Assembly (NCBI RefSeq): GCF_003065425.1
Contig: NZ_CP026949.1
Span: 992,001-1,056,000, forward strand
From: Mycetocola zhujimingii
Lineage (GTDB): Bacteria > Actinomycetota > Actinomycetes > Actinomycetales > Microbacteriaceae
Direction: 5' to 3'
Length of the DNA stretch: 64,000 bases
The translations under genes and the position numbers were made by a program. The notes beneath the pieces are model-generated. The model saw only the letters and a list, made by a program, of their open reading frames with translations. It was not told where the DNA came from and ran no database searches. Below, in pieces: positions 24,848 to 33,376 of the stretch (the first letter of the stretch is position 1; every line of letters begins with the position of its first letter).

Positions 24848-26890
24848 ATGGAATTCGACGAAGAGTTATCCACTTCGATGCTGCAAGACCAGCCGCAGTC
24901 CGAGTGGCGGGTGCCAGACCGGCTGTTGCTGAATCGAGTGCCGCCCCACTGGCTGCTGCCCCGTGAGTTGCCGCCGGACGATGGCCCACGTGCCGAGGAA
25001 CTGCGGGGCGACGAGTTGTGGGGCGAGCAGGTCTTCGCCAGTGACGCGATTGAGGGGCAGGCGCGCCGGGAGTTCTTTCTCCGTTTGTCGGGCGGTCGGG
25101 CGCTGCCACCCGGCTGCGGGCAGTTGTATGGCCTGGTCGTTGGCGAGGTGTCCGTCGACAACGTGTTGATCGGTGATGCCCTGGTTGACGCTGAGTTCAG
25201 AGACGCCCTGTTCGCTGATGACTTACTCCTTGCGAAGTTCCCGGTCGACGACATGCCGCCTGGCTGCGGTACCTATGACGAAGCACCCGACTCTCCGCCG
25301 ACGCCATACGCGATCGACGCCGACGCGCTGTCCACGCTGGTCGACGACATCGTCGCTGTGAACGAACAGATCGCCAAGGCTCACGCGACGAGAGCACGAC
25401 TCATCGACCGGGCCCGGGAGTGGAGCGAGGTGACGGCGAGATCGGTCGTCGTCCTCGGCCCGCCGCGCACAGAGTCCGAAGTGCAGGAACTGGCGAGACG
25501 CTCGTTCATCTGGGAACTGGCCAGCGCGCTGCGCGTTCCCGAGAGCACGGCGTCGAGTCTCATCGCAGACAGCGAGATGCTCGCCCATGAGTTGCCGGCG
25601 ACGCTGGAGGCGCTCGCCGATGGTGGGATCTCGTACCGACACGCTCAGCTGATGGTCGACCAGGCGACGACTCTGCCGCCGGATGCCCGTGCCGATTTCG
25701 AGAAACAGGTCCTTCCGGCGGCCAGGTCGCTGACCGCCGCGAAGTTCAGTTCACGGGCTCGCAAGCTGCGCGAACGAACCCATCCCGAGTCCATCACGAC
25801 CCGCAAGCGGTCGGCGTTCGACCGGCGGCGCATGGAATTCCACGCCGACCTCGACGGGATGGCATGGGTCAACCTCTACCAGCCGGCGGCGACAGCAATG
25901 GCGTTCTACAACGCGATTCGCGCTGAGGCGATGACGCTGCAGCGGGACGATGAGCCCCGGACGTTGACGCAGCTCAGTCTCGATGTCGCGGTCGATCGCC
26001 TGCTCGACAGCGTGCAACGGGAGCTGCCGTTCGGTGCCACAGTGCGCCTCCCGTGCGGTTGCCCCGATGTGGCTGCTGCCAGTGACACACATGCCGAAGG
26101 GGAACCCGAAGCCGAGAGCGGAGACAAGGCGGAATCCGAAGACGGTACCGAAGCCGAGAACGCTCCCGAAGCAGCCCGCGTTGGAGAGAAGCGGCGAACG
26201 AACGAGCGGACGGATAGGCGTTCCGGTCGGCGGTCGAGTCACCGACCGAAGGCGCGGCGGCGGAACGGCATCCTGCGCGGGATTCGACCGACGGTGATTG
26301 TCACGGTGCCGGTGATGACGCTCATGGGGAAGAGTGGCGAGCCGGCCGAGCTCGAGGGATACGGGCCTATTGATCCCGAGACCGCTCGGGAGCTTGCGGG
26401 GGAGGCGACGTCGTGGATGCGATTGCTGGTGCATCCCGAAACCGGAGTCCCGCTCTCACTCGGGCGAAAGAAGTACAAGATTCCTCGGGATCTGCGTCTC
26501 GCGCTGGAGATCCGGGACGGCACGTGTCGCGGACCGGGATGCAATCGGCGAGCCACGGAATGCGACATGGATCACACCGTCGACTGGCAGTTCGCAGGAC
26601 GGTCCGATTACGCGAATCTGGCGAGCATGTGTCGACCGCACCATCGGCTCAAGCACCAGACGACCTGGTCGGTTGAGCAGGTGGGCGACGGGTTCCTCGA
26701 GTGGACGTCGCCCCTCGGGCACACATACACAACCGGGCCCGAGGTGGTTCTGCCGGTGCCACCACCGCCGCGTAGTGGCGTCGGGAGAAGCGGTGACACA
26801 GCACAAGCGGACGACACAGGAAGCGACGACACAGGAACCGACGACACGGGCGAGCGCGGAATCCGGGGCGCCGACCCCGCACCGTTCTGA
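24848..26890 (+). CDS. DUF222/13E12-type protein with C-terminal HNH nuclease motif
   Basis: A 680-residue member of the actinobacterial DUF222-HNH family. The first 150 residues are acidic and unlike the family core, with PPGCG occurring twice. DUF222 runs from about 160 to 390. A low-complexity acidic then basic linker follows (EGEPEAESGDKAESEDG, then RRTNERTDRRSGRRSS), then the HNH motif GTCRGPGCNRRATECDMDHT and MCRPHHRLKHQTTW. The C terminus holds a DDTG repeat. Nuclease activity is inferred; no repeat or integrase surrounds it. AAGG lies just before the ATG. A later start would remove the unusual N terminus. Confidence 0.82.
   Translation: MEFDEELSTSMLQDQPQSEWRVPDRLLLNRVPPHWLLPRELPPDDGPRAEELRGDELWGEQVFASDAIEGQARREFFLRLSGGRALPPGCGQLYGLVVGEVSVDNVLIGDALVDAEFRDALFADDLLLAKFPVDDMPPGCGTYDEAPDSPPTPYAIDADALSTLVDDIVAVNEQIAKAHATRARLIDRAREWSEVTARSVVVLGPPRTESEVQELARRSFIWELASALRVPESTASSLIADSEMLAHELPATLEALADGGISYRHAQLMVDQATTLPPDARADFEKQVLPAARSLTAAKFSSRARKLRERTHPESITTRKRSAFDRRRMEFHADLDGMAWVNLYQPAATAMAFYNAIRAEAMTLQRDDEPRTLTQLSLDVAVDRLLDSVQRELPFGATVRLPCGCPDVAAASDTHAEGEPEAESGDKAESEDGTEAENAPEAARVGEKRRTNERTDRRSGRRSSHRPKARRRNGILRGIRPTVIVTVPVMTLMGKSGEPAELEGYGPIDPETARELAGEATSWMRLLVHPETGVPLSLGRKKYKIPRDLRLALEIRDGTCRGPGCNRRATECDMDHTVDWQFAGRSDYANLASMCRPHHRLKHQTTWSVEQVGDGFLEWTSPLGHTYTTGPEVVLPVPPPPRSGVGRSGDTAQADDTGSDDTGTDDTGERGIRGADPAPF
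26810..26854 (+). repeat. Three 15-nt tandem repeats inside the HNH gene
   Basis: GACGACACAGGAAGC, GACGACACAGGAACC and GACGACACGGGCGAG follow each other in frame and encode the DDTG-rich C-terminal tail. A coding minisatellite of this kind can vary in copy number between strains. Confidence 0.75.
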
Positions 26891-26920
26891 GGACGTTGTG
26901 ACCCGACCTGACCTAACCGA

Positions 26921-27574
26921 CTACGGCCAGAGCAGCCCGCGCTCCCACGAGCGCCCGTGCAGGCGGTACTTGAGCCGGAGGTGTCCGCGGTCACTTGACG
27001 CCTGCCAGAACTCAACCTCGTCGGCGATCACAGCCCACGTGCTCCAGTTGCGGTCGACACGAGACGGGTCCTGGGTCACAAGAGAAACGGCATCCTCGAG
27101 CGCGTCGCGGTAGGTCTCGGGGGAGTCCAGCGGCTCGCTCTGGTGCCCGACAAAGGCAGCGGCACGCGAGGTCTCCGGTCGCGCCAGGAAGTCCTCCTCG
27201 CTGTCGGCCCGCGTCCCCTTCCGTGCAGCACCGGTGACCCGCACCTGCCTGCCGAGCTGCGGCCAGAAGAAGGTGAGCGCTGCGAACGGGTTCGCGCCGA
27301 GGTCCCGCGCCTTCGGGCTGTCGTCGCGCGACGCAAACACCCAGCCGTGCTCGTCGATGTCCTTGAGCACGAGAGTTCGCGCCGTAACCCGGCCATCGGG
27401 CTCGCTCGTCGACAGGGTCATGGCGTGCGGCGCGGGTACACCGGCATCCACAGCCTCGGTCAGCCACTCGTCGAAGAGGTCGGCCGGCTGCTCCGGCGCC
27501 CGTTCCCAGTCAAACACCGGAAGATCGGCGGGGAACGACGGAATCGAACGCAGTGTTTCCCGAAGGTGGCTCAT
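26921..27574 (-). CDS. Pyridoxamine 5'-phosphate oxidase (PNPOx) family protein
   Basis: A 217-residue flavin-binding split-barrel protein. PHAMTLSTSEPDGRVTARTLVLKD is the FMN-binding core and FWPQLGRQVRVTGAARKG follows; the C-terminal dimer/substrate segment reads HLRLKYRLHGRSWERGLLWP. True PdxH makes pyridoxal phosphate from its pyridoxine or pyridoxamine form. The C terminus here (WERGLLWP) is not the standard RL-P ending, so a related oxidase with another substrate is possible. The start at 27574 has AAAGGG 5 nt before it. It diverges from rpsO. Confidence 0.82.
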   Translation of the reverse strand: MSHLRETLRSIPSFPADLPVFDWERAPEQPADLFDEWLTEAVDAGVPAPHAMTLSTSEPDGRVTARTLVLKDIDEHGWVFASRDDSPKARDLGANPFAALTFFWPQLGRQVRVTGAARKGTRADSEEDFLARPETSRAAAFVGHQSEPLDSPETYRDALEDAVSLVTQDPSRVDRNWSTWAVIADEVEFWQASSDRGHLRLKYRLHGRSWERGLLWP

Positions 27575-27684
27575 GGCATCCCTTTCGCTGCAGGTGTGGA
27601 CCAGGGCCGGGTTGCCCCGGTCGCCCCCGATCACTCGTGCCGATCCGATTCACACTAGCGCCGACCGGAGGAGCGAAACCTGCT

Positions 27685-27778
27685 AAACTCTTGAGGTTGC
27701 CGTCAAACGGCCGCGGATAAAGAGAGCCCACACATTCTGTGACGGGCACCGCGCAACGAGAGAAAAGGGGATCAACCT
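27685..27778 (+). promoter_or_regulatory. rpsO promoter and about 80-nt leader
   Basis: An extended -10 (TGC-TAAACT, -10 at 27685-27690) is followed by a leader with two hairpins: GCCGT-caa-ACGGC (27700-27712) and CCC-a-CACA...TGTG-ac-GGG (27728-27747). AAAGGGG precedes the rpsO ATG. S15 controls its own mRNA in several bacteria, so these stems may be an autoregulatory site; this is inference. Confidence 0.5.
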
Positions 27779-28048
27779 ATGGCACTTGAAGGCGAAGCCA
27801 AGAAGGCGATCATCGAAGAGTACGCAACCCACCCGGGTGACACGGGATCCCCCGAGGTCCAGGTCGCAGTGATGACCCAGCGGATCAAGGATCTCACCGA
27901 ACACCTCAAAGAGCACAAGCACGACCACCACTCACGTCGTGGCCTGCTTCTGCTGGTTGGTCAGCGTCGCCGCCTGCTCGGTTACCTCGCTGATGTCGAC
28001 ATCAACCGTTACCGCTCGCTCATCGAGCGTCTCGGCCTCCGTCGCTAA
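27779..28048 (+). CDS. rpsO: 30S ribosomal protein S15
   Basis: An 89-residue protein of the exact family length. It binds 16S rRNA helices in the central domain of the small subunit. Family landmarks: [44 protein letters not shown] and the end [14 protein letters not shown] good Shine-Dalgarno (AAAGGGG) precedes the ATG. In many actinobacteria pnp lies close downstream; here 11.5 kb of other genes intervene. A strong terminator follows. Confidence 0.98.
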   Translation: MALEGEAKKAIIEEYATHPGDTGSPEVQVAVMTQRIKDLTEHLKEHKHDHHSRRGLLLLVGQRRRLLGYLADVDINRYRSLIERLGLRR

Positions 28049-28109
28049 TTTCAGCCGGAAACCGCGTCGGTCCCTGATTTGATCAGGACGATGACAACGC
28101 GATCTTCTT

Positions 28110-28149
28110 AAAAACGGGCCGTTCACCTTCGGGTGAACGGCCCGTTTTT
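28110..28149. terminator. Strong bidirectional terminator after rpsO
   Basis: A perfect 18-bp stem (AAAAACGGGCCGTTCACC and complement) closed by a TTCG tetraloop, with A5 on one flank and T5 on the other. It serves both rpsO and the convergent alpha-glucosidase gene. A smaller hairpin, CCTGAT-ttg-ATCAGG (28073-28087), lies between it and the rpsO stop. Confidence 0.95.
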
Positions 28150-28169
28150 GTGCACCCGCGGGTGCCGGG

Positions 28170-29912
28170 TCAGAGCCGGTACAGCCGCGCCTCCCACGGA
28201 CGCAGCGGCATGTCACCGTCAACCGGGTAGTTGCCAAGCACCAGTTCGGCTGAAGCGACATCGAGGGGGAGTGCCCCGTTGAATGGCGCGTCAGACACAT
28301 TGGCGACGACGAGCAGACGTTCCGAAGCGGATGTCCTCATAAACGCGTACAGCGTCGGATGCGACGGCTCCAGCAGTTCGAAGTCGCCGAGCGCGACGGT
28401 GTCGTTCGTGTGCCGCAGCTCGATCAACCGCTGGTAGAACGCGAACACGCTCGTGCCGCTTGCCCGGTCGGCCTCCGCGTTGATCTCCGGATAGTTCGGG
28501 TTGACCGAAATCCACGGCGTACCCGTCGTGAAACCGGCTTGCTCACTCGCATCCCACTGCATGGGAGTCCGTGCGTTGTCTCGCCCCATCGCGTGCACGG
28601 CGCTCAACACGCTCGACGGTGCCACGTCGAATTCTTCGACGGCCTCGCGGTAGTGGTTGAGCGACTCGATGTCCCGATAGTGCTCGATCGACTCGAACCG
28701 CACATTGGTCATGCCGATCTCTTCGCCCTGGTAGATGTAGGGCGTTCCACGGTGCAGGTGCAGCACAAGGGCCCAGAGCGTCGCCGACTCGTAGCGGTAC
28801 TCGGTGTCGTTGCCGAAGCGCGACACCAGCCGGGGCTGGTCGTGGTTGTTGAGATACAGGCTGTTCCAGCCGGTCTCGGCGAGACCCACCTGCCAGCGGG
28901 CGAGGTTGGTCTTGAGGGCAACGAGGTCGAGGGGGATCGGATCGAACTTGTGCTCACCCTGGTCGAGCGAGACGTGCTCGAACTGGAACACCATGTCGAC
29001 CTCGCCCTGCGTCGGGTCGGTGAACAGCGCAGCATCGTCGATACTCACGCCGGGCATCTCGCCGACGGTGAGGTAGGTCTCGTCGCGCCCGGCGAAGACC
29101 TCGCGGTGCATCTCCTTCAGGTACTCGTGAATCTGCGGTCCCATCGCAAAGCCACTGCCCGTGCCGCGGTCCGGCCCGTCGATCAGTTCGCGCCGTTTCG
29201 CAATCAGGTTGATGACGTCCATCCGGAACCCATCGACACCGCGGTCAAGCCACCGCCGCATCATCGCGTAGACGGCCTGCCGCACGTCGGGGTTCTCCCA
29301 GTTGAGATCCGGCTGCTGCTTCGCGAAGAGGTGCAGGTAGTACTCACCGGTCTTCTCGTCGAGAGTCCACGCCGGCCCTGAGAACGCGCTCGTCCAGCCG
29401 TTGGGCGCGCTGCCGTCATCCTGCGGTTTACGCCACCAGTACCAGTCCCTCTTCGGGTTATCGAGCGACGACCGCGACTCGCGGAACCAGGCGTGCTCAT
29501 CGCTGGTGTGGTTCACCACGAGGTCCATGACGATGCGGATGCCGCGCTCGTGCGCTTCGGCGACCAGCGCATCGAAGTCGGACAGAGAGCCGAACACCGG
29601 CTCGATGTCTTCGTAGTCGCTGATGTCGTAGCCGTTGTCGTGCTGTGGAGACGGGTAGACCGGTGAGAGCCACACAACATCGACTCCGAGCTCAGCCAGG
29701 TAGTCAAGCTTCGAACGGATGCCGTTGAGGTCGCCGACCCCGTCACCATCGGAGTCTGCGAAGCTCCGCGGGTAGACCTGGTAAACCACGGCGCGGGTCC
29801 ACCATGGTGCGGCGCTCGCTGCCTCGGTCTCGGTCTGGGTTGCGGTTGCGGTCCCCGCCTCGGCAGCGGTCTCGGTCTCGGCAGAATCGTTGGAAATGTG
29901 GGTCTCTGTCAT
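28170..29912 (-). CDS. GH13 alpha-glucosidase / oligo-1,6-glucosidase
   Basis: A 580-residue cytoplasmic glycoside hydrolase. Residues 3-35 are a Thr/Glu/Ala-rich low-complexity start; the GH13 barrel opens with VVYQVYPRSFADSDGDGVGD. Conserved regions follow: VMDLVVNHTSDEH, the nucleophile Asp in DGFRMDVIN, the acid/base Glu in TVGEMPGV, and YLNNHDQPRLVSRFG. The group cleaves short alpha-1,4 or alpha-1,6 glucosides. The start at 29912 has GAGG upstream. In-frame sequence further upstream (to about 31556) is antisense to the APC permease and was excluded. It diverges from the permease. Confidence 0.9.
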   Translation of the reverse strand: MTETHISNDSAETETAAEAGTATATQTETEAASAAPWWTRAVVYQVYPRSFADSDGDGVGDLNGIRSKLDYLAELGVDVVWLSPVYPSPQHDNGYDISDYEDIEPVFGSLSDFDALVAEAHERGIRIVMDLVVNHTSDEHAWFRESRSSLDNPKRDWYWWRKPQDDGSAPNGWTSAFSGPAWTLDEKTGEYYLHLFAKQQPDLNWENPDVRQAVYAMMRRWLDRGVDGFRMDVINLIAKRRELIDGPDRGTGSGFAMGPQIHEYLKEMHREVFAGRDETYLTVGEMPGVSIDDAALFTDPTQGEVDMVFQFEHVSLDQGEHKFDPIPLDLVALKTNLARWQVGLAETGWNSLYLNNHDQPRLVSRFGNDTEYRYESATLWALVLHLHRGTPYIYQGEEIGMTNVRFESIEHYRDIESLNHYREAVEEFDVAPSSVLSAVHAMGRDNARTPMQWDASEQAGFTTGTPWISVNPNYPEINAEADRASGTSVFAFYQRLIELRHTNDTVALGDFELLEPSHPTLYAFMRTSASERLLVVANVSDAPFNGALPLDVASAELVLGNYPVDGDMPLRPWEARLYRL

Positions 29913-30002
29913 GGACTCGATCCTCTCATCTCGACGCGGCATCCGATGTCTGGCATTCTCGGTAGGTGCCCCCTTCGGGTCACACAAACGGGGAGAGCAA
30001 CA

Positions 30003-31496
30003 ATGAGCCTTTGGCGGACCAAAAGCATCGAGGAGTCGCTGGCAGACTCTCACCTCGAACACCGGAGCCTGAAACGCACACTCGGCACCTGGGATCTCAT
30101 GGTCATGGGCGTCGCCGTCGCTGTGGGAGCCGGAATCTTCTCGGTCGGAGCCCGTGCTGCTGGCCAGTATGCAGGGCCATCGGTCAGCCTCTCGTTCCTG
30201 CTCGCCGCCCTCACCTGTGCCCTGGCGATCATGTGTTACGCCGAGTTCGCATCGACCGTGCCCGTCGCCGGCTCTGCCTACACGTTCACCTACGCGACCC
30301 TCGGCGAACTCGTCGCCTGGATCATCGGCTGGGATCTGATCCTCGAGATGCTCACGGCAGCAGCGGTCATCGCCAAATACTGGGGCATCTACCTTTCCCT
30401 TGTCTTCGACCTGTGGGGGTGGAGTGTTCCTGACACCCTGAACCTCGCGGGACTCCAGGTCAGCTGGGGTCCGTTCATCATCGTCGCGATCTTCACCACA
30501 CTCCTCGTCCTCGGCACCCAGCTCTCGGCGCGGGTCGGCGCTGTCTTCACCGTCATCAAAGTCGCCATCGTTCTCTTCGTCATCGTGGTCGGCGCGTTCT
30601 TCATCCGCCCGGAGAACTACGTGCCGTTCATCCCGGAGTCGGTTCCGACCGAGGGCGGATCGAGTGACGTCTGGAGCCAGTCGCTCTTCGCGTTCCTCAC
30701 CGGAGCGGCTCCCGCACAGTACGGGGTGTTCGGCCTCCTCGCCGGTGCGAGCCTGGTGTTCTTTGCCTTCATCGGATTCGACGTGGTGGCAACGAGCGCA
30801 GAGGAGGTGCGTGACCCGCAGAAGAACCTGCCTCGCGGCATCCTCGGTGGCCTCGCCATCGTCAGTGTGCTGTACATCGGGGTAAGCCTCGTGCTCACCG
30901 GCATGGTGCCGTACACGACGCTCGCCGAGGCGGAAGACCCGTCGCTCGCCACCGCCTTCGTCGCGGTCGGAGCCGACTGGGCGGCCCAGGTGATCTCCGT
31001 CGGGATCCTCGCGGGTCTCACGACGGTCATCATGGTCCTCCTGCTCGGTCTCGCCAGGATCCTGTTTGCAATGAGCCGCGACGGGCTGCTGCCGCGGTCG
31101 CTGAGCGTCACGAGTGAGAAGCGCAGGACCCCGGTACGGGTCCAGATCATTTCGGGCGTCCTCGTCGCGCTGCTCGCCGGCCTGACGGATGTTGGTGTTC
31201 TCGAGGAGATGATCAACATCGGAACCCTGAGCGCCTTTGTGCTGGTCAGCATCGCCGTCATTGTCCTCCGCAAGAAGCGGCCAGACCTGCCGAGGGCCTT
31301 CCGCGTGCCGCTGTCGCCGTTCCTCCCGATCCTCTCGGCAGTGCTTTGTCTGTGGCTCATGTTCAACCTCACGACCCTCACCTGGGTCCGGTTCCTCATC
31401 TGGCTCGCGGCCGGCCTGGTCATCTACTTCGCCTACGGACGGCGCCACTCGGTTCTCGGCAAGCAGAACGCCGAACGCCAACTCGCACAGGACTGA
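30003..31496 (+). CDS. APC family amino acid permease
   Basis: A 497-residue, 12-helix transporter of the cationic amino acid/YfnA-like branch. It begins with the family's N-terminal sequence (RTKSIEESLADS, then LKRTLGTWDLMVMGVAVAVG) and has AGIFSVGARAAGQYAGPS in the first helix, which forms the substrate site. FFAFIGFDVVATSAEEVRDP is also standard. The ATG at 30003 has GGGGAGAG 6 nt upstream; earlier starts overlap the divergent glucosidase. The substrate is not readable. Confidence 0.9.
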   Translation: MSLWRTKSIEESLADSHLEHRSLKRTLGTWDLMVMGVAVAVGAGIFSVGARAAGQYAGPSVSLSFLLAALTCALAIMCYAEFASTVPVAGSAYTFTYATLGELVAWIIGWDLILEMLTAAAVIAKYWGIYLSLVFDLWGWSVPDTLNLAGLQVSWGPFIIVAIFTTLLVLGTQLSARVGAVFTVIKVAIVLFVIVVGAFFIRPENYVPFIPESVPTEGGSSDVWSQSLFAFLTGAAPAQYGVFGLLAGASLVFFAFIGFDVVATSAEEVRDPQKNLPRGILGGLAIVSVLYIGVSLVLTGMVPYTTLAEAEDPSLATAFVAVGADWAAQVISVGILAGLTTVIMVLLLGLARILFAMSRDGLLPRSLSVTSEKRRTPVRVQIISGVLVALLAGLTDVGVLEEMINIGTLSAFVLVSIAVIVLRKKRPDLPRAFRVPLSPFLPILSAVLCLWLMFNLTTLTWVRFLIWLAAGLVIYFAYGRRHSVLGKQNAERQLAQD

Positions 31497-31580
31497 CGTG
31501 CAGGGCGCTCCCGGGCTATTCTCCGGAAGTGCCCTGCTCGCGTTCATCCTGGCCACAGAGAACTAGGACAGACTGAGCGG

Positions 31581-32063
31581 ATGCTGCACCGTCACCCGAT
31601 CCTCGGCCTGTTCACCGGCGCATACCTGGTCTTTGTCGGCTGGGTCACGCTCGGACCCCAGCCGTTCGACGACAGCAACAACGGACTCATTTTCCGCGCG
31701 CTCGGCGTGCTCGATCGCTACGAGGCGACCTCCTGGATCACCTACAACGTCCTTGAGTTCGCGGCCAACATCGCCATGTTCTTCCCGATCGGGCTGTTCC
31801 TCGTGCTGCTTTTCGGCCGACGACTGTGGTGGCTCGCGGTTTCCATCGGCTGTGGCATCACCGTCGTCATCGAGACCGCCCAGCTCTTTATCCCCGGACG
31901 GGTGTCTGACCCGCGGGACCTGGTAGCGAACAGTGCCGGTGCGATCCTCGGTGTGCTCGTCGGCCTGCTCCTCACGGCCAGGAAAGCGCGACGGCTTCGG
32001 CAGGAGCGGACGACGCGCCCGACATCACCCCGGCAGCGGTCGGTCGCCGGTTCGGTCCGGTAG
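31581..32063 (+). CDS. VanZ family membrane protein
   Basis: A 160-residue protein with four predicted helices and the VanZ-like core (YNVLEFAANIAMFFPIG, then VVIETAQLFIPGRVSDPRDL and the last helix with SAGAILG). VanZ itself gives low teicoplanin resistance in enterococci, but most family members have no known role. The C terminus is basic and cytoplasmic. The ATG follows CAGACT by 6 nt. It converges on the acyltransferase gene 44 nt away. Confidence 0.85.
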   Translation: MLHRHPILGLFTGAYLVFVGWVTLGPQPFDDSNNGLIFRALGVLDRYEATSWITYNVLEFAANIAMFFPIGLFLVLLFGRRLWWLAVSIGCGITVVIETAQLFIPGRVSDPRDLVANSAGAILGVLVGLLLTARKARRLRQERTTRPTSPRQRSVAGSVR

Positions 32064-32107
32064 CGGAGCAACAGGCGCAGCACCGACGGTCTGCGCACCG
32101 GGTCGCG

Positions 32108-33253
32108 TCAGGCGCCCTCGCGAGGAGTGCTCGGCGGGCGCTTCGCCTCCGGGGCAGGGTCCCGCTGGGCGCCCGTCGGGTCGCGCCGCGACGGTCCGGG
32201 TGGGGCATCCCGGTGATCCGCGAAAATCCACCGTGGCTTCGGCTCGATCACAGGGCGGAAGAATCGCCGCACCGGCGCGCTGGCCAGCACCACCGAGATG
32301 ACGACGGCAAAGATGATCATGGCGACGAGCCAGACATCCGGCAGCAATTCGTGCCGGAGCACCCCGCTCTCCCGAAGCGGATAGAGCACGAAGCTGTGCA
32401 GCAGATAGACGTACATCGTGTACCTGCCGAACTGTGTCATCCAGGTTTCCCGTCGCGGCAGCAGGACGAAAAAAGCCGCGCTGAGCAGTGTGGCAAGGAC
32501 GATGAGGCCGAGTCGGACAGCGCCACCCCACCACTGGGCTTCACCCAGACCCGCGTATGAATCGTCGTAGAAAAACCAGAAACGAAGGTCGATCTTCCGC
32601 CACAGGTCGATGAAGCTCACGAGCACGGCGATCCACGCGGCGAACAGCACGATCGCCGCGCCCCGGATCAGCCACGTCTGGCGATCCACGACGCGCCAGC
32701 GCTCAACGAGCTTCCACCTGTGCAGTTGCCAGCCGAGTACGAAGAACGGGAGGATGCCGAGCGTCCGCGCGAGCGAGAACGTGCTGTCGACGTTGTCGAG
32801 GTAGCCGACGCCGACCGAGATGATCAGTGCCCAGGCGAGCGGCCAGCGCAGCAGCGCGAGGTAGGGGAGGACCAGCCGGAAGATGCCAAGCGCCAGCAGG
32901 AACCAGAGCGTCCACGACGGCTGCGTCGGATTCAGCTCCTGCTTGCCCTCGACGAGGAACTGGACCAGGGTCCACACGGTCTCGAAAATCACGTAAGGAA
33001 CAAGGATGTCCGTGATCAACCGTTTCATCTCGCGCGCGCCGGGCGGGCTGCTCTTCGTGAAGTACCCGCTGACGATGGCGAATGCGGGCATGTGGAAGGC
33101 GTAGATCAACAGGTAAACGGTAAGTGCGGCATCCGAATCGTAAATGAGCCGCTGGATGCCGTGCCCCATCACGACGAGGACGATGCAGGCGAAGCGGGCG
33201 TTGTCCCAGAACGGAACCCGGGGTTTGGGGATGCTGCCGGTCGCTGCTTTCAC
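32108..33253 (-). CDS. Acyltransferase family 3 membrane protein
   Basis: A 381-residue integral membrane acyltransferase resembling fucose 4-O-acetylases and OafA-like enzymes that O-acetylate cell-surface sugars. The early signature has the catalytic His in VMGHGIQRL, then YAFHMPAFAIVSGYF; ten or so helices follow, and a Pro/Arg-rich tail ends the protein. The start codon is GTG at 33253, exactly 6 nt after TAGGGT on the minus strand. The acceptor is unknown. No polysaccharide cluster lies nearby. Confidence 0.86.
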   Translation of the reverse strand: MKAATGSIPKPRVPFWDNARFACIVLVVMGHGIQRLIYDSDAALTVYLLIYAFHMPAFAIVSGYFTKSSPPGAREMKRLITDILVPYVIFETVWTLVQFLVEGKQELNPTQPSWTLWFLLALGIFRLVLPYLALLRWPLAWALIISVGVGYLDNVDSTFSLARTLGILPFFVLGWQLHRWKLVERWRVVDRQTWLIRGAAIVLFAAWIAVLVSFIDLWRKIDLRFWFFYDDSYAGLGEAQWWGGAVRLGLIVLATLLSAAFFVLLPRRETWMTQFGRYTMYVYLLHSFVLYPLRESGVLRHELLPDVWLVAMIIFAVVISVVLASAPVRRFFRPVIEPKPRWIFADHRDAPPGPSRRDPTGAQRDPAPEAKRPPSTPREGA

Positions 33254-33332
33254 GCATCCACCCTATGCGCCAGAACGGGTGACCCCAGAGGCACGCCGGG
33301 AATGAAGTCGAGCTTGATCCGGTTACACTCGA

Positions 33333-33354
33333 TATCCATTCATACGAATAGATA
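33333..33354. promoter_or_regulatory. AT-rich 22-bp dyad before the flavin monooxygenase operon
   Basis: The arms read TATC-n-ATTC and GAAT-n-GATA around ATAC: all eight designated base pairs match. The centre lies about 33 nt before the start at 33377. The AT-rich form resembles MarR- or redox-regulator operators. No regulator is encoded beside it. A repressor site is inferred. Confidence 0.55.
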
Positions 33355-33376
33355 ACTTCTCTGGTTGGAAAAGACA

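Noticed and set aside
29913-31556. Minus-strand open frame continuing the alpha-glucosidase upstream, to a total of 1128 codons
   Set aside because: It is antisense to the APC permease, is highly charged and without domains, and the glucosidase core starts right after 29912.
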